NCBI GenBank assembly: GCA_934045905.1
Contig: OW203769.1
Span: 1-64,000 of the forward strand
Source of the DNA: Leuctra nigra
Taxonomy: Eukaryota > Arthropoda > Insecta > Plecoptera > Leuctridae
DNA length: 64,000 nt
Direction: 5' to 3'
Positions 21,420 through 35,873 of the stretch are shown here, piece by piece (positions within the stretch are counted from its first letter, which is position 1; each line of letters opens with the position of its first letter). The position numbers and the translations under genes were made by a program. The notes below the pieces were generated by a model. That model worked only from the letters and a program-made list of their open reading frames with translations. It was not told the origin of the DNA and did no database searches.

Positions 21420-24400
21420 CTTGATGATCTACAAGACCTTGGACTATCGAGATCGTGCGAGTGCTCGTATCGAGCGTGACGTCATACTTGATGATCTACA
21501 AGACCCAGGACTATCGAGATCGTGCGAGTGCTCGTATCGAGCGTGACGTCATACTTGATGATCTACAAGACCCAGGACTATCGAGATCGTGCGAGTGCTC
21601 GTATCGAGCGTGACGTCATACTTGATGATCTACAAGACCCAGGACTATCGAGATCGTGCGAGTGCTCGTATGATCGAGCGTGACGTCATACTTGATGATC
21701 TACAAGACCCAGGACTGTCGAGATCGTGCGAGTGCTCGTATCGAGCGTGACGTCATACTTGATGATCTACAAGACCCAGGACTGTCGAGATCGTGCGAGT
21801 GCTCGTATCGAGCGTGACGTCATACTTGATGATCTACAAGACCCAGGACTGTCGAGATCGTGCGAGTGCTCGTATGATCGAGCGTGACGTCATACTTGAT
21901 GATCTACAAGACCCAGGACTGTCGAGATCGTGCGAGTGCTCGTATCGAGCGTGACGTCATACTTGATGATCTACAAGACCCAGGACTGTCGAGATCGTGC
22001 GAGTGCTCGTATCGAGCGTGACGTCATACTTGATGATCTACAAGACCCAGGACTGTCGAGATCGTGCGAGTGCTCGTATCGAGCGTGACGTCATACTTGA
22101 TGATCTACAAGACCCTGGACTGTCGAGATCGTGCGAGTGCTCGTATCGAGCGTGACGTCATACTTGATGATCTACAAGACCCAGGACTATCGAGATCGTG
22201 CGAGTGCTCGTATGATCGAGCGTGACGTCATACTTGATGATCTACAAGACCCTGGACTATCGAGATCGTGCGAGTGCTCGTATGATCGAGCGTGACGTCA
22301 TACTTGATGATCTACAAGACCCAGGACTGTCGAGATCGTGCGAGTGCTCGTATCGAGCGTGACGTCATACTTGATGATCTACAAGACCCTGGACTGTCGA
22401 GATCGTGCGAGTGCTCGTATCGAGCGTGACGTCATACTTGATGATCTACAAGACCCAGGACTGTCGAGATCGTGCGAGTGCTCGTATCGAGCGTGACGTC
22501 ATACTTGATGATCTACAAGACCCAGGACTGTCGAGATCGTGCGAGTGCTCGTATCGAGCGTGACGTCATACTTGATGATCTACAAGACCCTGGACTGTCG
22601 AGATCGTGCGAGTGCTCGTATCGAGCGTGACGTCATACTTGATGATCTACAAGACCCAGGACTATCGAGATCGTGCGAGTGCTCGTATGATCGAGCGTGA
22701 CGTCATACTTGATGATCTACAAGACCCTGGACTATCGAGATCGTGCGAGTGCTCGTATGATCGAGCGTGACGTCATACTTGATGATCTACAAGACCCAGG
22801 ACTGTCGAGATCGTGCGAGTGCTCGTATCGAGCGTGACGTCATACTTGATGATCTACAAGACCCTGGACTGTCGAGATCGTGCGAGTGCTCGTATCGAGC
22901 GTGACGTCATACTTGATGATCTACAAGACCCAGGACTGTCGAGATCGTGCGAGTGCTCGTATCGAGCGTGACGTCATACTTGATGATCTACAAGACCCAG
23001 GACTGTCGAGATCGTGCGAGTGCTCGTATCGAGCGTGACGTCATACTTGATGATCTACAAGACCCAGGACTATCGAGATCGTGCGAGTGTTGTATGATCG
23101 AGCGTGACGTCATACTTGATGATCTACAAGACCCAGGACTGTCGAGATCGTGCGAGTGCTCGTATCGAGCGTGACGTCATACTTGATGATCTACAAGACC
23201 CTGGACTGTCGAGATCGTGCGAGTGCTCGTATCGAGCGTGACGTTATACTTGATGATCTACAAGACCCAGGACTATCGAGATCGTGCGAGTGCTCGTATG
23301 ATCGAGCGTGACGTCATACTTGATGATCTACAAGACCCAGGACTATCGAGATCGTGCGAGTGCTCGTATGATCGAGCGTGACGTCATACTTGATGATCTA
23401 CAAGACCCAGGACTGTCGAGATCGTGCGAGTGCTCGTATCGAGCGTGACGTTATACTTGATGATCTACAAGACCCAGGACTATCGAGATCGTGCGAGTGC
23501 TCGTATGATCGAGCGTGACGTCATACTTGATGATCTACAAGACCCAGGACTATCGAGATCGTGCGAGTGCTCGTATGATCGAGCGTGACGTCATACTTGA
23601 TGATCTACAAGACCCAGGACTGTCGAGATCGTGCGAGTGCTCGTATGATCGAGCGTGACGTCATACTTGATGATCTACAAGACCCAGGACTGTCGAGATC
23701 GTGCGAGTGCTCGTATCGAGCGTGACGTCATACTTGATGATCTACAAGACCCAGGACTGTCGAGATCGTGCGAGTGCTCGTATCGAGCGTGACGTCATAC
23801 TTGATGATCTACAAGACCCAGGACTGTCGAGATCGTGCGAGTGCTCGTATCGAGCGTGACGTCATACTTGATGATCTACAAGACCCAGGACTGTCGAGAT
23901 CGTGCGAGTGCTCGTATGATCCAGCGTGGCGTCATACTTGATGATCTACAAGACCCAGGACTATCGAGATCGTGCGAGTGCTCGTATGATCGAGCGTGAC
24001 GTCATACTTGATGATCTACAAGACCCAGGACTATCGAGATCGTGCGAGTGCTCGTATGATCGAGCGTGACGTCATACTTGATGATCTACAAGACCCAGGA
24101 CTGTCGAGATCATGCGAGTGCTCGTATGATCGAGCGTGACGTCATATTTGATGATCTACAAGACCCAGGACTGTCGAGATCGTGCGAGTGCTCGTATGAT
24201 CGAGCGTGACGTCATACTTGATGATCTACAAGACCCAGGACTGTCGAGATCGTGCGAGTGCTCGTATGATCGAGCGTGACGTCATACTTGATGATCTACA
24301 AGACCCTGGACTATCGAGATCGTGCGAGTGCTCGTATGATCCAGCGTGACGTCATACTTGATGATCTACAAGACCCAGGACTATCGAGATCGTGCGAGTG

Positions 24401-27400
24401 CTCGTATCGAGCGTGACGTCATACTTGATGATCTACAAGACCCAGGACTATCGAGATCGTGCGAGTGCTCGTATGATCGAGCGTGACGTCATACTTGATG
24501 ATCTACAAGACCCAGGACTGTCGAGATCGTGCGAGTGCTCGTATGATCGAGCGTGACGTCATACTTGATGATCTACAAGACCCAGGACTGTCGAGATCGT
24601 GCGAGGGCTCGTATCGAGCGTGACGTCATACTTGATGATCTACAAGACCCAGGACTGTCGAGATCGTGCGAGTGCTCGTATCGAGCGTGACGTCATACTT
24701 GATGATCTACAAGACCCAGGACTGTCGAGATCGTGCGAGTGCTCGTATCGAGCGTGACGTCATACTTGATGATCTACAAGACCCAGGACTGTCGAGATCG
24801 TGCGAGTGCTCGTATCGATCGTGACGTCATACTTGATGATCTACAAGACCCAGGACTGTCGAGATCGTGCGAGTGCTCGTATGATCCAGCGTGACGTCAT
24901 ACTTGATGATCTACAAGACCCAGGACTGTCGAGATCGTGCGAGTGCTCGTATGATCGAGCGTGACGTCATACTTGATGATCTACAAGACTTAGGACTGTC
25001 GAGATCGTGCGAGTGCTCGTATCGAGCGTGACGTCATACATAATGATCTACAAGACCCAGGACTATCGAGATCGTTCGAGTGCTCGTATGATCGAGCGTG
25101 ACGTCATACTTGATGATCTACAAGACCCTGGACTATCGAGATCGTGCGAGTGCTCGTATGATCGAGCGTGACGTCATACTTGATGATCTACAAGACCCAG
25201 GACTGTCGAGATCGTGCGAGTGCTCGTATGATCGAGCGTGACGTCATACTTGATGATCTACAAGACCCAGGACTGTCGAGATCGTGCGAGTGCTCGTATG
25301 ATCGAGCGTGACGTCATACTTGATGATCTACAAGACCCAGGACTGTCGAGATCGTGCGAGTGCTCGTATGATCGAGCGTGACGTCATACTTGATGATCTA
25401 CAAGACCCAGGACTGTCGAGATCGTGCGAGTGCTCGTATGATCGAGCGTGACGTCAGACTTGATGATCTACAAGACCCAGGACTGTCGAGACCGTGCGAG
25501 TGCTCGTATGATCGAGCGTGACGTCATACTTGATGATCTACAAGACCCAGGACTGTCAAGATCGTGCGAGTGCTCGTATCGAGCGTGACGTCATACTTGA
25601 TGATCTACAAGACCCAGGACTGTCGAGATCGTGCGAGTGCTCGTATCGAGCGTGACGTCATACTTGATGATCTACAAGACCCAGGACTGTCGAGATCGTG
25701 CGAGTGCTCGTATGATCCAGCGTGGCGTCATACTTGATGATCTACAAGACCCAGGACTATCGAGATCGTGCGAGTGCTCGTATGATCGAGCGTGACGTCA
25801 TACTTGATGATCTACAAGACCCAGGACTATCGAGATCGTGCGAGTGCTCGTATGATCGAGCGTGACGTCATACTTGATGATCTACAAGACCCAGGACTGT
25901 CGAGATCATGCGAGTGCTCGTATGATCGAGCGTGACGTCATATTTGATGATCTACAAGACCCAGGACTGTCGAGATCGTGCGAGTGCTCGTATGATCGAG
26001 CGTGACGTCATACTTGATGATCTACAAGACCCAGGACTGTCGAGATCGTGCGAGTGCTCGTATGATCGAGCGTGACGTCATACTTGATGATCTACAAGAC
26101 CCTGGACTATCGAGATCGTGCGAGTGCTCGTATGATCCAGCGTGACGTCATACTTGATGATCTACAAGACCCAGGACTATCGAGATCGTGCGAGTGCTCG
26201 TATCGAGCGTGACGTCATACTTGATGATCTACAAGACCCAGGACTATCGAGATCGTGCGAGTGCTCGTATGATCGAGCGTGACGTCATACTTGATGATCT
26301 ACAAGACCCAGGACTGTCGAGATCGTGCGAGTGCTCGTATGATCGAGCGTGACGTCATACTTGATGATCTACAAGACCCAGGACTGTCGAGATCGTGCGA
26401 GGGCTCGTATCGAGCGTGACGTCATACTTGATGATCTACAAGACCCAGGACTGTCGAGATCGTGCGAGTGCTCGTATCGAGCGTGACGTCATACTTGATG
26501 ATCTACAAGACCCAGGACTGTCGAGATCGTGCGAGTGCTCGTATCGAGCGTGACGTCATACTTGATGATCTACAAGACCCAGGACTGTCGAGATCGTGCG
26601 AGTGCTCGTATCGAGCGTGACGTCATACTTGATGATCTACAAGACCCAGGACTGTCGAGATCGTGCGAGTGCTCGTATGATCCAGCGTGACGTCATACTT
26701 GATGATCTACAAGACCCAGGACTGTCGAGATCGTGCGAGTGCTCGTATGATCGAGCGTGACGTCATACTTGATGATCTACAAGACTTAGGACTGTCGAGA
26801 TCGTGCGAGTGCTCGTATCGAGCGTGACGTCATACATAATGATCTACAAGACCCAGGACTATCGAGATCGTTCGAGTGCTCGTATGATCGAGCGTGACGT
26901 CATACTTGATGATCTACAAGACCCTGGACTATCGAGATCGTGCGAGTGCTCGTATGATCGAGCGTGACGTCATACTTGATGATCTACAAGACCCAGGACT
27001 GTCGAGATCGTGCGAGTGCTCGTATGATCGAGCGTGACGTCATACTTGATGATCTACAAGACCCAGGACTGTCGAGATCGTGCGAGTGCTCGTATGATCG
27101 AGCGTGACGTCATAGTCATACTTGATGATCTACAAGACCCAGGACTGTCGAGATCGTGCGAGTGCTCGTATCGAGCGTGACGTCATACTTGATGATCTAC
27201 AAGACCCTGGACTGTCGAGATCGTGCGAGTGCTCGTATCGAGCGTGACGTTATACTTGATGATCTACAAGACCCAGGACTATCGAGATCGTGCGAGTGCT
27301 CGTATGATCGAGCGTGACGTCATACTTGATGATCTACAAGACCCAGGACTATCGAGATCGTGCGAGTGCTCGTATGATCGAGCGTGACGTCATACTTGAT

Positions 27401-30400
27401 GATCTACAAGACCCAGGACTGTCGAGATCGTGCGAGTGCTCGTATGATCGAGCGTGACGTCATACTTGATGATCTACAAGACCCAGGACTGTCGAGATCG
27501 TGCGAGTGCTCGTATCGAGCGTGACGTCATACTTGATGATCTACAAGACCCAGGACTGTCAAGATCGTGCGAGTGCTCGTATCGAGCGTGACGTCATACT
27601 TGATGATCTACAAGACCCAGGACTGTCGAGATCGTGCGAGTGCTCGTATCGAGCGTGACGTCATACTTGATGATCTACAAGACCCAGGACTGTCGAGATC
27701 GTGCGAGTGCTCGTATGATCGAGCGTGACGTCATACTTGATGATCTACAAGACCCAGGACTGTCGAGATCGTGCGAGTGCTCGTATGATCGAGCGTGACG
27801 TCATACTTGATGATCTACAAGACCCAGGACTGTCGAGATCGTGCGAGTGCTCGTATCGAGCGTGACGTCATACTTGATGATCTACAAGACCCAGGACTGT
27901 CGAGATCGTGCGAGTGCTCGTATCGAGCGTGACGTCATACTTGATGATCTACAAGACCCAGGACTGTCGAGATCGTGCGAGTGCTCGTATGATCGAGCGT
28001 GACGTCATACTTGATGATCTACAAGACCCTGGACTGTCGAGATCGTGCGAGTGCTCGTATCGAGCGTGACGTCATACTTGATGATCTACAAGACCCAGGA
28101 CTGTCGAGATCGTGCGAGTGCTCGTATGATCGAGCGTGACGTCATACTTGATGATCTACAAGACCCAGGACTGTCGAGATCGTGCGAGTGCTCGTATCGA
28201 GCGTGACGTCATACTTGATGATCTACAAGACCCAGGACTGTCGAGATCGTGCGAGTGCTCGTATCGAGCGTGACGTCATACTTGATGATCTACAAGACCC
28301 AGGACTGTCGAGATCGTGCGAGTGCTCGTATGATCGAGCGTGACGTCATACTTGATGATCTACAAGACCCAGGACTGTCGAGATCGTGCGAGTGCTCGTA
28401 TGATCGAGCGTGACGTCATACTTGATGATCTACAAGACCCAGGACTGTCGAGATCGTGCGAGTGCTCGTATCGAGCGTGACGTCATACTTGATGATCTAC
28501 AAGACCCAGGACTATCGAGATCGTGCGAGTGCTCGTATCGAGCGTGACGTCATACTTGATGATCTACAAGACCCAGGACTGTCGAGATCGTGCGAGTGCT
28601 CGTATGATCGAGCGTGACGTCATACTTGATGATATACAAGACCCAGGACTGTCGAGATCGTGCGAGTGCTCGTATGATCGAGCGTGACGTCATACTTGAT
28701 GATCTACAAGACCCAGGACTGTCGAGATCGTGCGAGTGCTCGTATGATCGAGCGTGACGTCATACTTGATGATCTACAAGACCCAGGACTGTCGAGATCG
28801 TGCGAGTGCTCGTATGATCGAGCGTGACGTCATACTTGATGATCTACAAGACCCAGGACTGTCGAGATCGTGCGAGTGCTCGTATCGAAGGTGACGTCAT
28901 ACTTGATGATCTACAAGACCCAGGACTGTCGAGATCGTGCGAGTGCTCGTATGATCCAGCGTGACGTCATACTTGATGATCTACAAGACCCAGGACTGTC
29001 GAGATCGTGCGAGTGCTCGTATGATCGAGCGTGACGTCATACTTGATGATCTACAAGACCCAGGACTGTCGAGATCGTGCGAGTGCTCGTATCGAGCGTG
29101 ACGTCATACTTGATGATCTACAAGACCCAGGACTATCGAGATCGTGCGAGTGCTCGTATGATCGAGCGTGACGTCATACTTGATGATCTACAAGACCCTG
29201 GACTATCGAGATCGTGCGAGTGCTCGTATGATCGAGCGTGACGTCATACTTGATGATCTACAAGACCCAGGACTGTCGAGATCGTGCGAGTGCTCGTATG
29301 ATCGAGCGTGACGTCATACTTGATGATCTACAAGACCCTGGACTGTCGAGATCGTGCGAGTGCTCGTATCGAGCGTGACGTCATACTTGATGATCTACAA
29401 GACCCAGGACTGTCGAGATCGTGCGAGTGCTCGTATGATCGAGCGTGACGTCATACTTGATGATCTACAAGACCCAGGACTGTCGAGATCGTGCGAGTGC
29501 TCGTATGATCGAGCGTGACGTCATACTTGATGATCTACAAGACCCTGGACTATCGAGATCGTGCGAGTGCTCGTATGATCGAGCGTGACGTCATACTAGA
29601 TGATCTACAAGACCCAGGACTGTCGAGATCGTGCGAGTGCTCGTATGATCGAGCGTGACGTCATACTTGATGATCTACAAGACCCAGGACTGTCGAGATC
29701 GTGCGAGTGCTCGTATCGAGCGTGACGTCATAATTGATGATCTACAAGACCCAGGACTATCGAGATCGTGCGAGTGCTCGTATGATCGAGCGTGACGTCA
29801 TACTTGATGATCTACAAGACCCAGGACTGTCGAGATCGTGCGAGTGCTCGTATCGAGCGTGACGTCATACTTGATGATCTACAAGACCCAGGACTGTCGA
29901 GATCGTGCGAGTGCTCGTATGATCGAGCGTGACGTCATACTTGATGATCTACAAGACCCAGGACTGTCGAGATCGTGCGAGTGCTTGTATGATCGAGCGT
30001 GACGTCATACTTGATGATCTACAAGACCCAGGACTGTCGAGATCGTGCGAGTGCTCGTATCGAGCGTGACGTCATACTTGATGATCTACAAGACCCAGGA
30101 CTGTCGAGATCGTGCGAGTGCTCGTATGATCGAGCGTGACGTCATACTTGATGATCTACAAGACCCAGGACTGTCGAGATCGTGCGAGTGCTCGTATCGA
30201 GCGTGACGTCATACTTGATGATCTACAAGACCCAGGACTATCGAGATCATGCGAGTGCTCGTATCGAGCGTGACGTCATACTTGATGATCTACAAGACCC
30301 AGGACTGTCGAGATCGTGCGAGTGCTCGTATCGAGCGTGACGTCATACTTGATGATCTACAAGACCCAGGACTGTCGAGATCGTGCGAGTGCTCGTATGA

Positions 30401-33400
30401 TCGAGCGTGACGTCATACTTGATGATCTACAAGACCCAGGACTATCGAGATCGTGCGAGTGCTCGTATCGAGCGTGACGTCATACTTGATGATCTACAAG
30501 ACCCAGGACTGTCGAGATCGTGCGAGTGCTCGTATCGAGCGTGACGTCATACTTGATGATCTACAAGACCCAGGACTGTCGAGATCGTGCGAGTGCTCGT
30601 ATGATCGAGCGTGACGTCATACTTGATGATCTACAAGACCCAGGACTGTCGAGATCGTGCGAGTGCTCGTATCGAGCGTGACGTCATACTTGATGATCTA
30701 CAAGACCCAGGACTGTCGAGATCGTGCGAGTGCTCGTATCGAGCGTGACGTCATACTTGATGATCTACAAGACCCTGGACTGTCGAGATCGTGCGAGTGC
30801 TCGTATCGAGCGTGACGTCATACTTGATGATCTACAAGACCCAGGACTATCGAGATCGTGCGAGTGCTCGTATGATCGAGCGTGACGTCATACTTGATGA
30901 TCTACAAGACCCTGGACTATCGAGATCGTGCGAGTGCTCGTATGATCGAGCGTGACGTCATACTTGATGATCTACAAGACCCAGGACTGTCGAGATCGTG
31001 CGAGTGCTCGTATCGAGCGTGACGTCATACTTGATGATCTACAAGACCCAGGACTGTCGAGATCGTGCGAGTGCTCGTATCGAGCGTGACGTCATACTTG
31101 ATGATCTACAAGACCCTGGACTGTCGAGATCGTGCGAGTGCTCGTATCGAGCGTGACGTCATACTTGATGATCTACAAGACCCAGGACTATCGAGATCGT
31201 GCGAGTGTTGTATGATCGAGCGTGACGTCATACTTGATGATCTACAAGACCCAGGACTGTCGAGATCGTGCGAGTGCTCGTATCGAGCGTGACGTCATAC
31301 TTGATGATCTACAAGACCCAGGACTATCGAGATCGTGCGAGTGCTCGTATGATCGAGCGTGACGTCATACTTGATGATCTACAAGACCCAGGACTATCGA
31401 GATCGTGCGAGTGCTCGTATGATCGAGCGTGACGTCATACTTGATGATCTACAAGACCCAGGACTGTCGAGATCGTGCGAGTGCTCGTATGATCGAGCGT
31501 GACGTCATACTTGATGATCTACAAGACCCAGGACTGTCGAGATCGTGCGAGTGCTCGTATCGAGCGTGACGTCATACTTGATGATCTACAAGACCCAGGA
31601 CTGTCAAGATCGTGCGAGTGCTCGTATCGAGCGTGACGTCATACTTGATGATCTACAAGACCCAGGACTGTCGAGATCGTGCGAGTGCTCGTATCGAGCG
31701 TGACGTCATACTTGATGATCTACAAGACCCAGGACTGTCGAGATCGTGCGAGTGCTCGTATGATCGAGCGTGACGTCATACTTGATGATCTACAAGACCC
31801 AGGACTGTCGAGATCGTGCGAGTGCTCGTATGATCGAGCGTGACGTCATACTTGATGATCTACAAGACCCAGGACTGTCGAGATCGTGCGAGTGCTCGTA
31901 TCGAGCGTGACGTCATACTTGATGATCTACAAGACCCAGGACTGTCGAGATCGTGCGAGTGCTCGTATCGAGCGTGACGTCATACTTGATGATCTACAAG
32001 ACCCAGGACTGTCGAGATCGTGCGAGTGCTCGTATGATCGAGCGTGACGTCATACTTGATGATCTACAAGACCCTGGACTGTCGAGATCGTGCGAGTGCT
32101 CGTATCGAGCGTGACGTCATACTTGATGATCTACAAGACCCAGGACTGTCGAGATCGTGCGAGTGCTCGTATGATCGAGCGTGACGTCATACTTGATGAT
32201 CTACAAGACCCAGGACTGTCGAGATCGTGCGAGTGCTCGTATCGAGCGTGACGTCATACTTGATGATCTACAAGACCCAGGACTGTCGAGATCGTGCGAG
32301 TGCTCGTATCGAGCGTGACGTCATACTTGATGATCTACAAGACCCAGGACTGTCGAGATCGTGCGAGTGCTCGTATGATCGAGCGTGACGTCATACTTGA
32401 TGATCTACAAGACCCAGGACTGTCGAGATCGTGCGAGTGCTCGTATGATCGAGCGTGACGTCATACTTGATGATCTACAAGACCCAGGACTGTCGAGATC
32501 GTGCGAGTGCTCGTATCGAGCGTGACGTCATACTTGATGATCTACAAGACCCAGGACTATCGAGATCGTGCGAGTGCTCGTATCGAGCGTGACGTCATAC
32601 TTGATGATCTACAAGACCCAGGACTGTCGAGATCGTGCGAGTGCTCGTATGATCGAGCGTGACGTCATACTTGATGATATACAAGACCCAGGACTGTCGA
32701 GATCGTGCGAGTGCTCGTATGATCGAGCGTGACGTCATACTTGATGATCTACAAGACCCAGGACTGTCGAGATCGTGCGAGTGCTCGTATGATCGAGCGT
32801 GACGTCATACTTGATGATCTACAAGACCCAGGACTGTCGAGATCGTGCGAGTGCTCGTATGATCGAGCGTGACGTCATACTTGATGATCTACAAGACCCA
32901 GGACTGTCGAGATCGTGCGAGTGCTCGTATCGAAGGTGACGTCATACTTGATGATCTACAAGACCCAGGACTGTCGAGATCGTGCGAGTGCTCGTATGAT
33001 CCAGCGTGACGTCATACTTGATGATCTACAAGACCCAGGACTGTCGAGATCGTGCGAGTGCTCGTATGATCGAGCGTGACGTCATACTTGATGATCTACA
33101 AGACCCAGGACTGTCGAGATCGTGCGAGTGCTCGTATCGAGCGTGACGTCATACTTGATGATCTACAAGACCCAGGACTATCGAGATCGTGCGAGTGCTC
33201 GTATGATCGAGCGTGACGTCATACTTGATGATCTACAAGACCCTGGACTATCGAGATCGTGCGAGTGCTCGTATGATCGAGCGTGACGTCATACTTGATG
33301 ATCTACAAGACCCAGGACTATCGAGATCGTGCGAGTGCTCGTATGATCGAGCGTGACGTCATACTTGATGATCTACAAGACCCAGGACTGTCGAGATCGT

Positions 33401-33987
33401 GCGAGTGCTCGTATGATCGAGCGTGACGTCATACTTGATGATCTACAAGACCCAGGACTGTCGAGATCGTGCGAGTGCTCGTATGATCGAGCGTGACGTC
33501 ATACTTGATGATCTACAAGACCCAGGACTGTCGAGATCGTGCGAGTGCTTGTATGATCGAGCGTGACGTCATACTTGATGATCTACAAGACCCAGGACTG
33601 TCGAGATCGTGCGAGTGCTCGTATCGAGCGTGACGTCATACTTGATGATCTACAAGACCCAGGACTGTCGAGATCGTGCGAGTGCTCGTATGATCGAGCG
33701 TGACGTCATACTTGATGATCTACAAGACCCAGGACTGTCGAGATCGTGCGAGTGCTCGTATCGAGCGTGACGTCATACTTGATGATCTACAAGACCCAGG
33801 ACTATCGAGATCATGCGAGTGCTCGTATCGAGCGTGACGTCATACTTGATGATCTACAAGACCCAGGACTGTCGAGATCGTGCGAGTGCTCGTATCGAGC
33901 GTGACGTCATACTTGATGATCTACAAGACCCAGGACTGTCGAGATCGTGCGAGTGCTCGTATGATCGAGCGTGACGTCATACTTGAC
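21420..33987 (+). repeat. 12.6-kb satellite array, 67/70-bp units with CRE palindromes
   Basis: About 183 head-to-tail units of the form CTTGATGATCTACAAGACCC, (A/T)GGACT(G/A)TCGAGATCGTG, CGAGTGCTCGTA, optional GAT, TCGAGCG, TGACGTCATA. Presence or absence of GAT gives 70- and 67-bp forms. Two further sites are dimorphic (CCAGG/CCTGG and GTCG/ATCG). Nearly every unit retains the 8-bp palindrome TGACGTCA, the consensus CRE/ATF site. There are no spacers of independent sequence, so it is not a CRISPR-type array. Short open frames within it are repeat artefacts. It lies inside the large intron of the minus-strand gene. Confidence 0.97.
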
Positions 33988-35172
33988 GATAACCAAATTC
34001 GAACAGCTGTAACTTTTTTTCTACATTAGTCATGTTTTTGAAACTTTCACACATCAAACCTTGGTATGTTTGTTATAATATGTGAGATGTTCAGCCAAAT
34101 TACTGAAGAAGTTTCATCACAGCGATATCTCGCCCATTGGACCTTTTCTTGCGCCAACCGGAATTTAATAACCGGCCCACGTTGTTCAGTATGTATAAAA
34201 AGCTGTTTTTGTAACCTTTTTTCCCAAGATGGCGGCGTTGGACATATTTGTTTTCTTTTTTTCAAATTACATAATCTTATTTATGTGTGCCAATTTTTCA
34301 GATAATTTTTTTGAAGCCGTCGATTTTTTGGAAAATACCCCCCGCCCCCGCCCCCGGCCAGGGTTGCGAGGTTGGCACCATGACTTTTCATACATCTCAA
34401 AGCATGCTTTATCAAATGGCATTAGGTGCCAGCCCCCTTCACAAAATTTTTCAGGTATAATTCACTTATGCCTGTACTCCCTCCATAAAAACGAATTGAA
34501 AATAAGTTCGATTTCTATTCAAGAAATATTGCTTTTTCTCAACAATGGAAAAAAGAAGATTGTTGCGAATTCGGGAAAGTTGACCCAAAGAATGTACCTT
34601 TCATATGCCGCAAAGATTTTTTAGATCGGATGAACGGTTTCGGCGCTACGATGTCATAAAAAAGCGGTAAAATTCCCTCCGTTCAAGGCCCCCCGAGATC
34701 AATTAACATTGTGTAGTCCCTATCCCGCTCCGAAAAACGGCACTAAATCGGCTCTTACTCATAAAGTATTGGTGATAGAAAAAATGTTAAATTACAAAGT
34801 TATTGCATTTTATGACTATAACTTTTGTTTGAGACATTTGTTCGTCCAATGACCGATTTATAGTGTATATAAATTCTTAATGTTTCAAATTTTTTTTCCA
34901 AGATGGCGGCCAAATTTTTTTAAAATACATTTTTTTTACAATAGGGCATTCAGTTTTGATCTTAAATAAAAAAAATAATCCTCAATGTCTTTTCGTGTAG
35001 GGTACAGGAATAAATAACTTTAGTCCCCAGCCCCCAGCCCCCGCCAGGGGTCTGGGGGTGGCACCAACATTTTTTAGGTTTTGGACCTATATATGCATTT
35101 AGTGAGATAGGTGGCACCTTCCCTTCACGACGATCCTACGGGAGCTTTAAATCGACCTTTTGGCCCTCTACT
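33988..35172. other. Repeat-like DNA without genes
   Basis: It contains two related patches, each with CCAAGATGGCGG (34226 and 34899 regions; YY1-like) followed by a C-rich stretch (CCCCCGCCCCCGGCCAGGG near 34345; CCCAGCCCCCGCCAGGGG near 35030) and GGTTGGCACC/GGGTGGCACC. This suggests two diverged units of one dispersed element. The open frames here show no recognisable domain. Confidence 0.5.
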
Positions 35173-35275
35173 ATGGCATAGACCCTCCAACAGGGTTGTA
35201 TGGAAAGTCCATTGACTTAGGTTTAAGAGCACAAGTTAGAAAGTGAGAAATTACATCATTCTGAGCTAGAACCAC

Positions 35276-35729
35276 CAGTGTTGGGTAAGTTCCTCAAAAA
35301 AAGGAACTAGTACCAGTTCCATTTCCTTTGATCAAAAATGAACTAGTTCCTCTTGAAAGTTACCAGTAAGGAACTAAGTTCCTTTTAAGTTACAATGCCC
35401 TCCAAAAGCAACCCGGATTTTTCTTTAATAACTGTGTCTCTAAATTGAGTGAGCAAAGCGATGAAACAGTATATTTTCAGATATCAGATACTGATACATT
35501 TAGGAAGAAGAAAAAAAATTGGTAATTATTCGTTATAAATTCTGTGCAAATCATGTCATAAGATACCTACTATATATATTCCTATTCGAAAGGAACTTAT
35601 AAATAACGAAAAATAAGTTCCTAAGTTCCTTACAAAGGAACTTTTTTTGTTCCTAAGTTCCTTTAAAAATAAAGGAACTAAGTTCCCCTAAATGTTCCCC
35701 AAAAAGGAACTAGTTCCTCCCCAACACTG
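35276..35729. mobile_element. 454-bp hAT-type MITE rich in GGAACTAGTTCC
   Basis: Ends CAGTGTTGGGTAAGTTCCTC and AACTAGTTCCTCCCCAACACTG-type complement. Internal GGAACT/AGTTCC words alternate, so the element can fold extensively. AGAACCAC directly precedes the left end and recurs 7 bp after the right end, compatible with an 8-bp duplication plus a small terminal addition. Confidence 0.7.
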
Positions 35730-35758
35730 AGAAGTGAGAACCACTAGAAACCAACTAA

Positions 35759-35873
35759 GGCTGCGTTTCACCAAGATTCTAAACCCGGTTAGAGGCGGTA
35801 AACCTGGTTAAAAGGGCCCTAAACCAGGTTTACCGCCTCTAAACCGGGTTTAGAATCTTGGTGAAACGCAGCC
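35759..35873. mobile_element. 115-bp palindromic MITE with TAA target duplication
   Basis: Almost the whole element is one hairpin: GGCTGCGTTTCACCAAGATT on the left and its complement on the right, arms about 54 bp, with AAAGGGCCCT at the apex. It is flanked by TAA on both sides, as for PIF/Harbinger MITEs. Confidence 0.85.

Noticed and set aside
21420..33987. CRISPR-like array or tandem-repeat protein gene
   Set aside because: The whole 67/70-bp unit is repeated with no unique spacers, the context is eukaryotic, and alternation of 67 and 70 bp with frequent stops gives no long frame.
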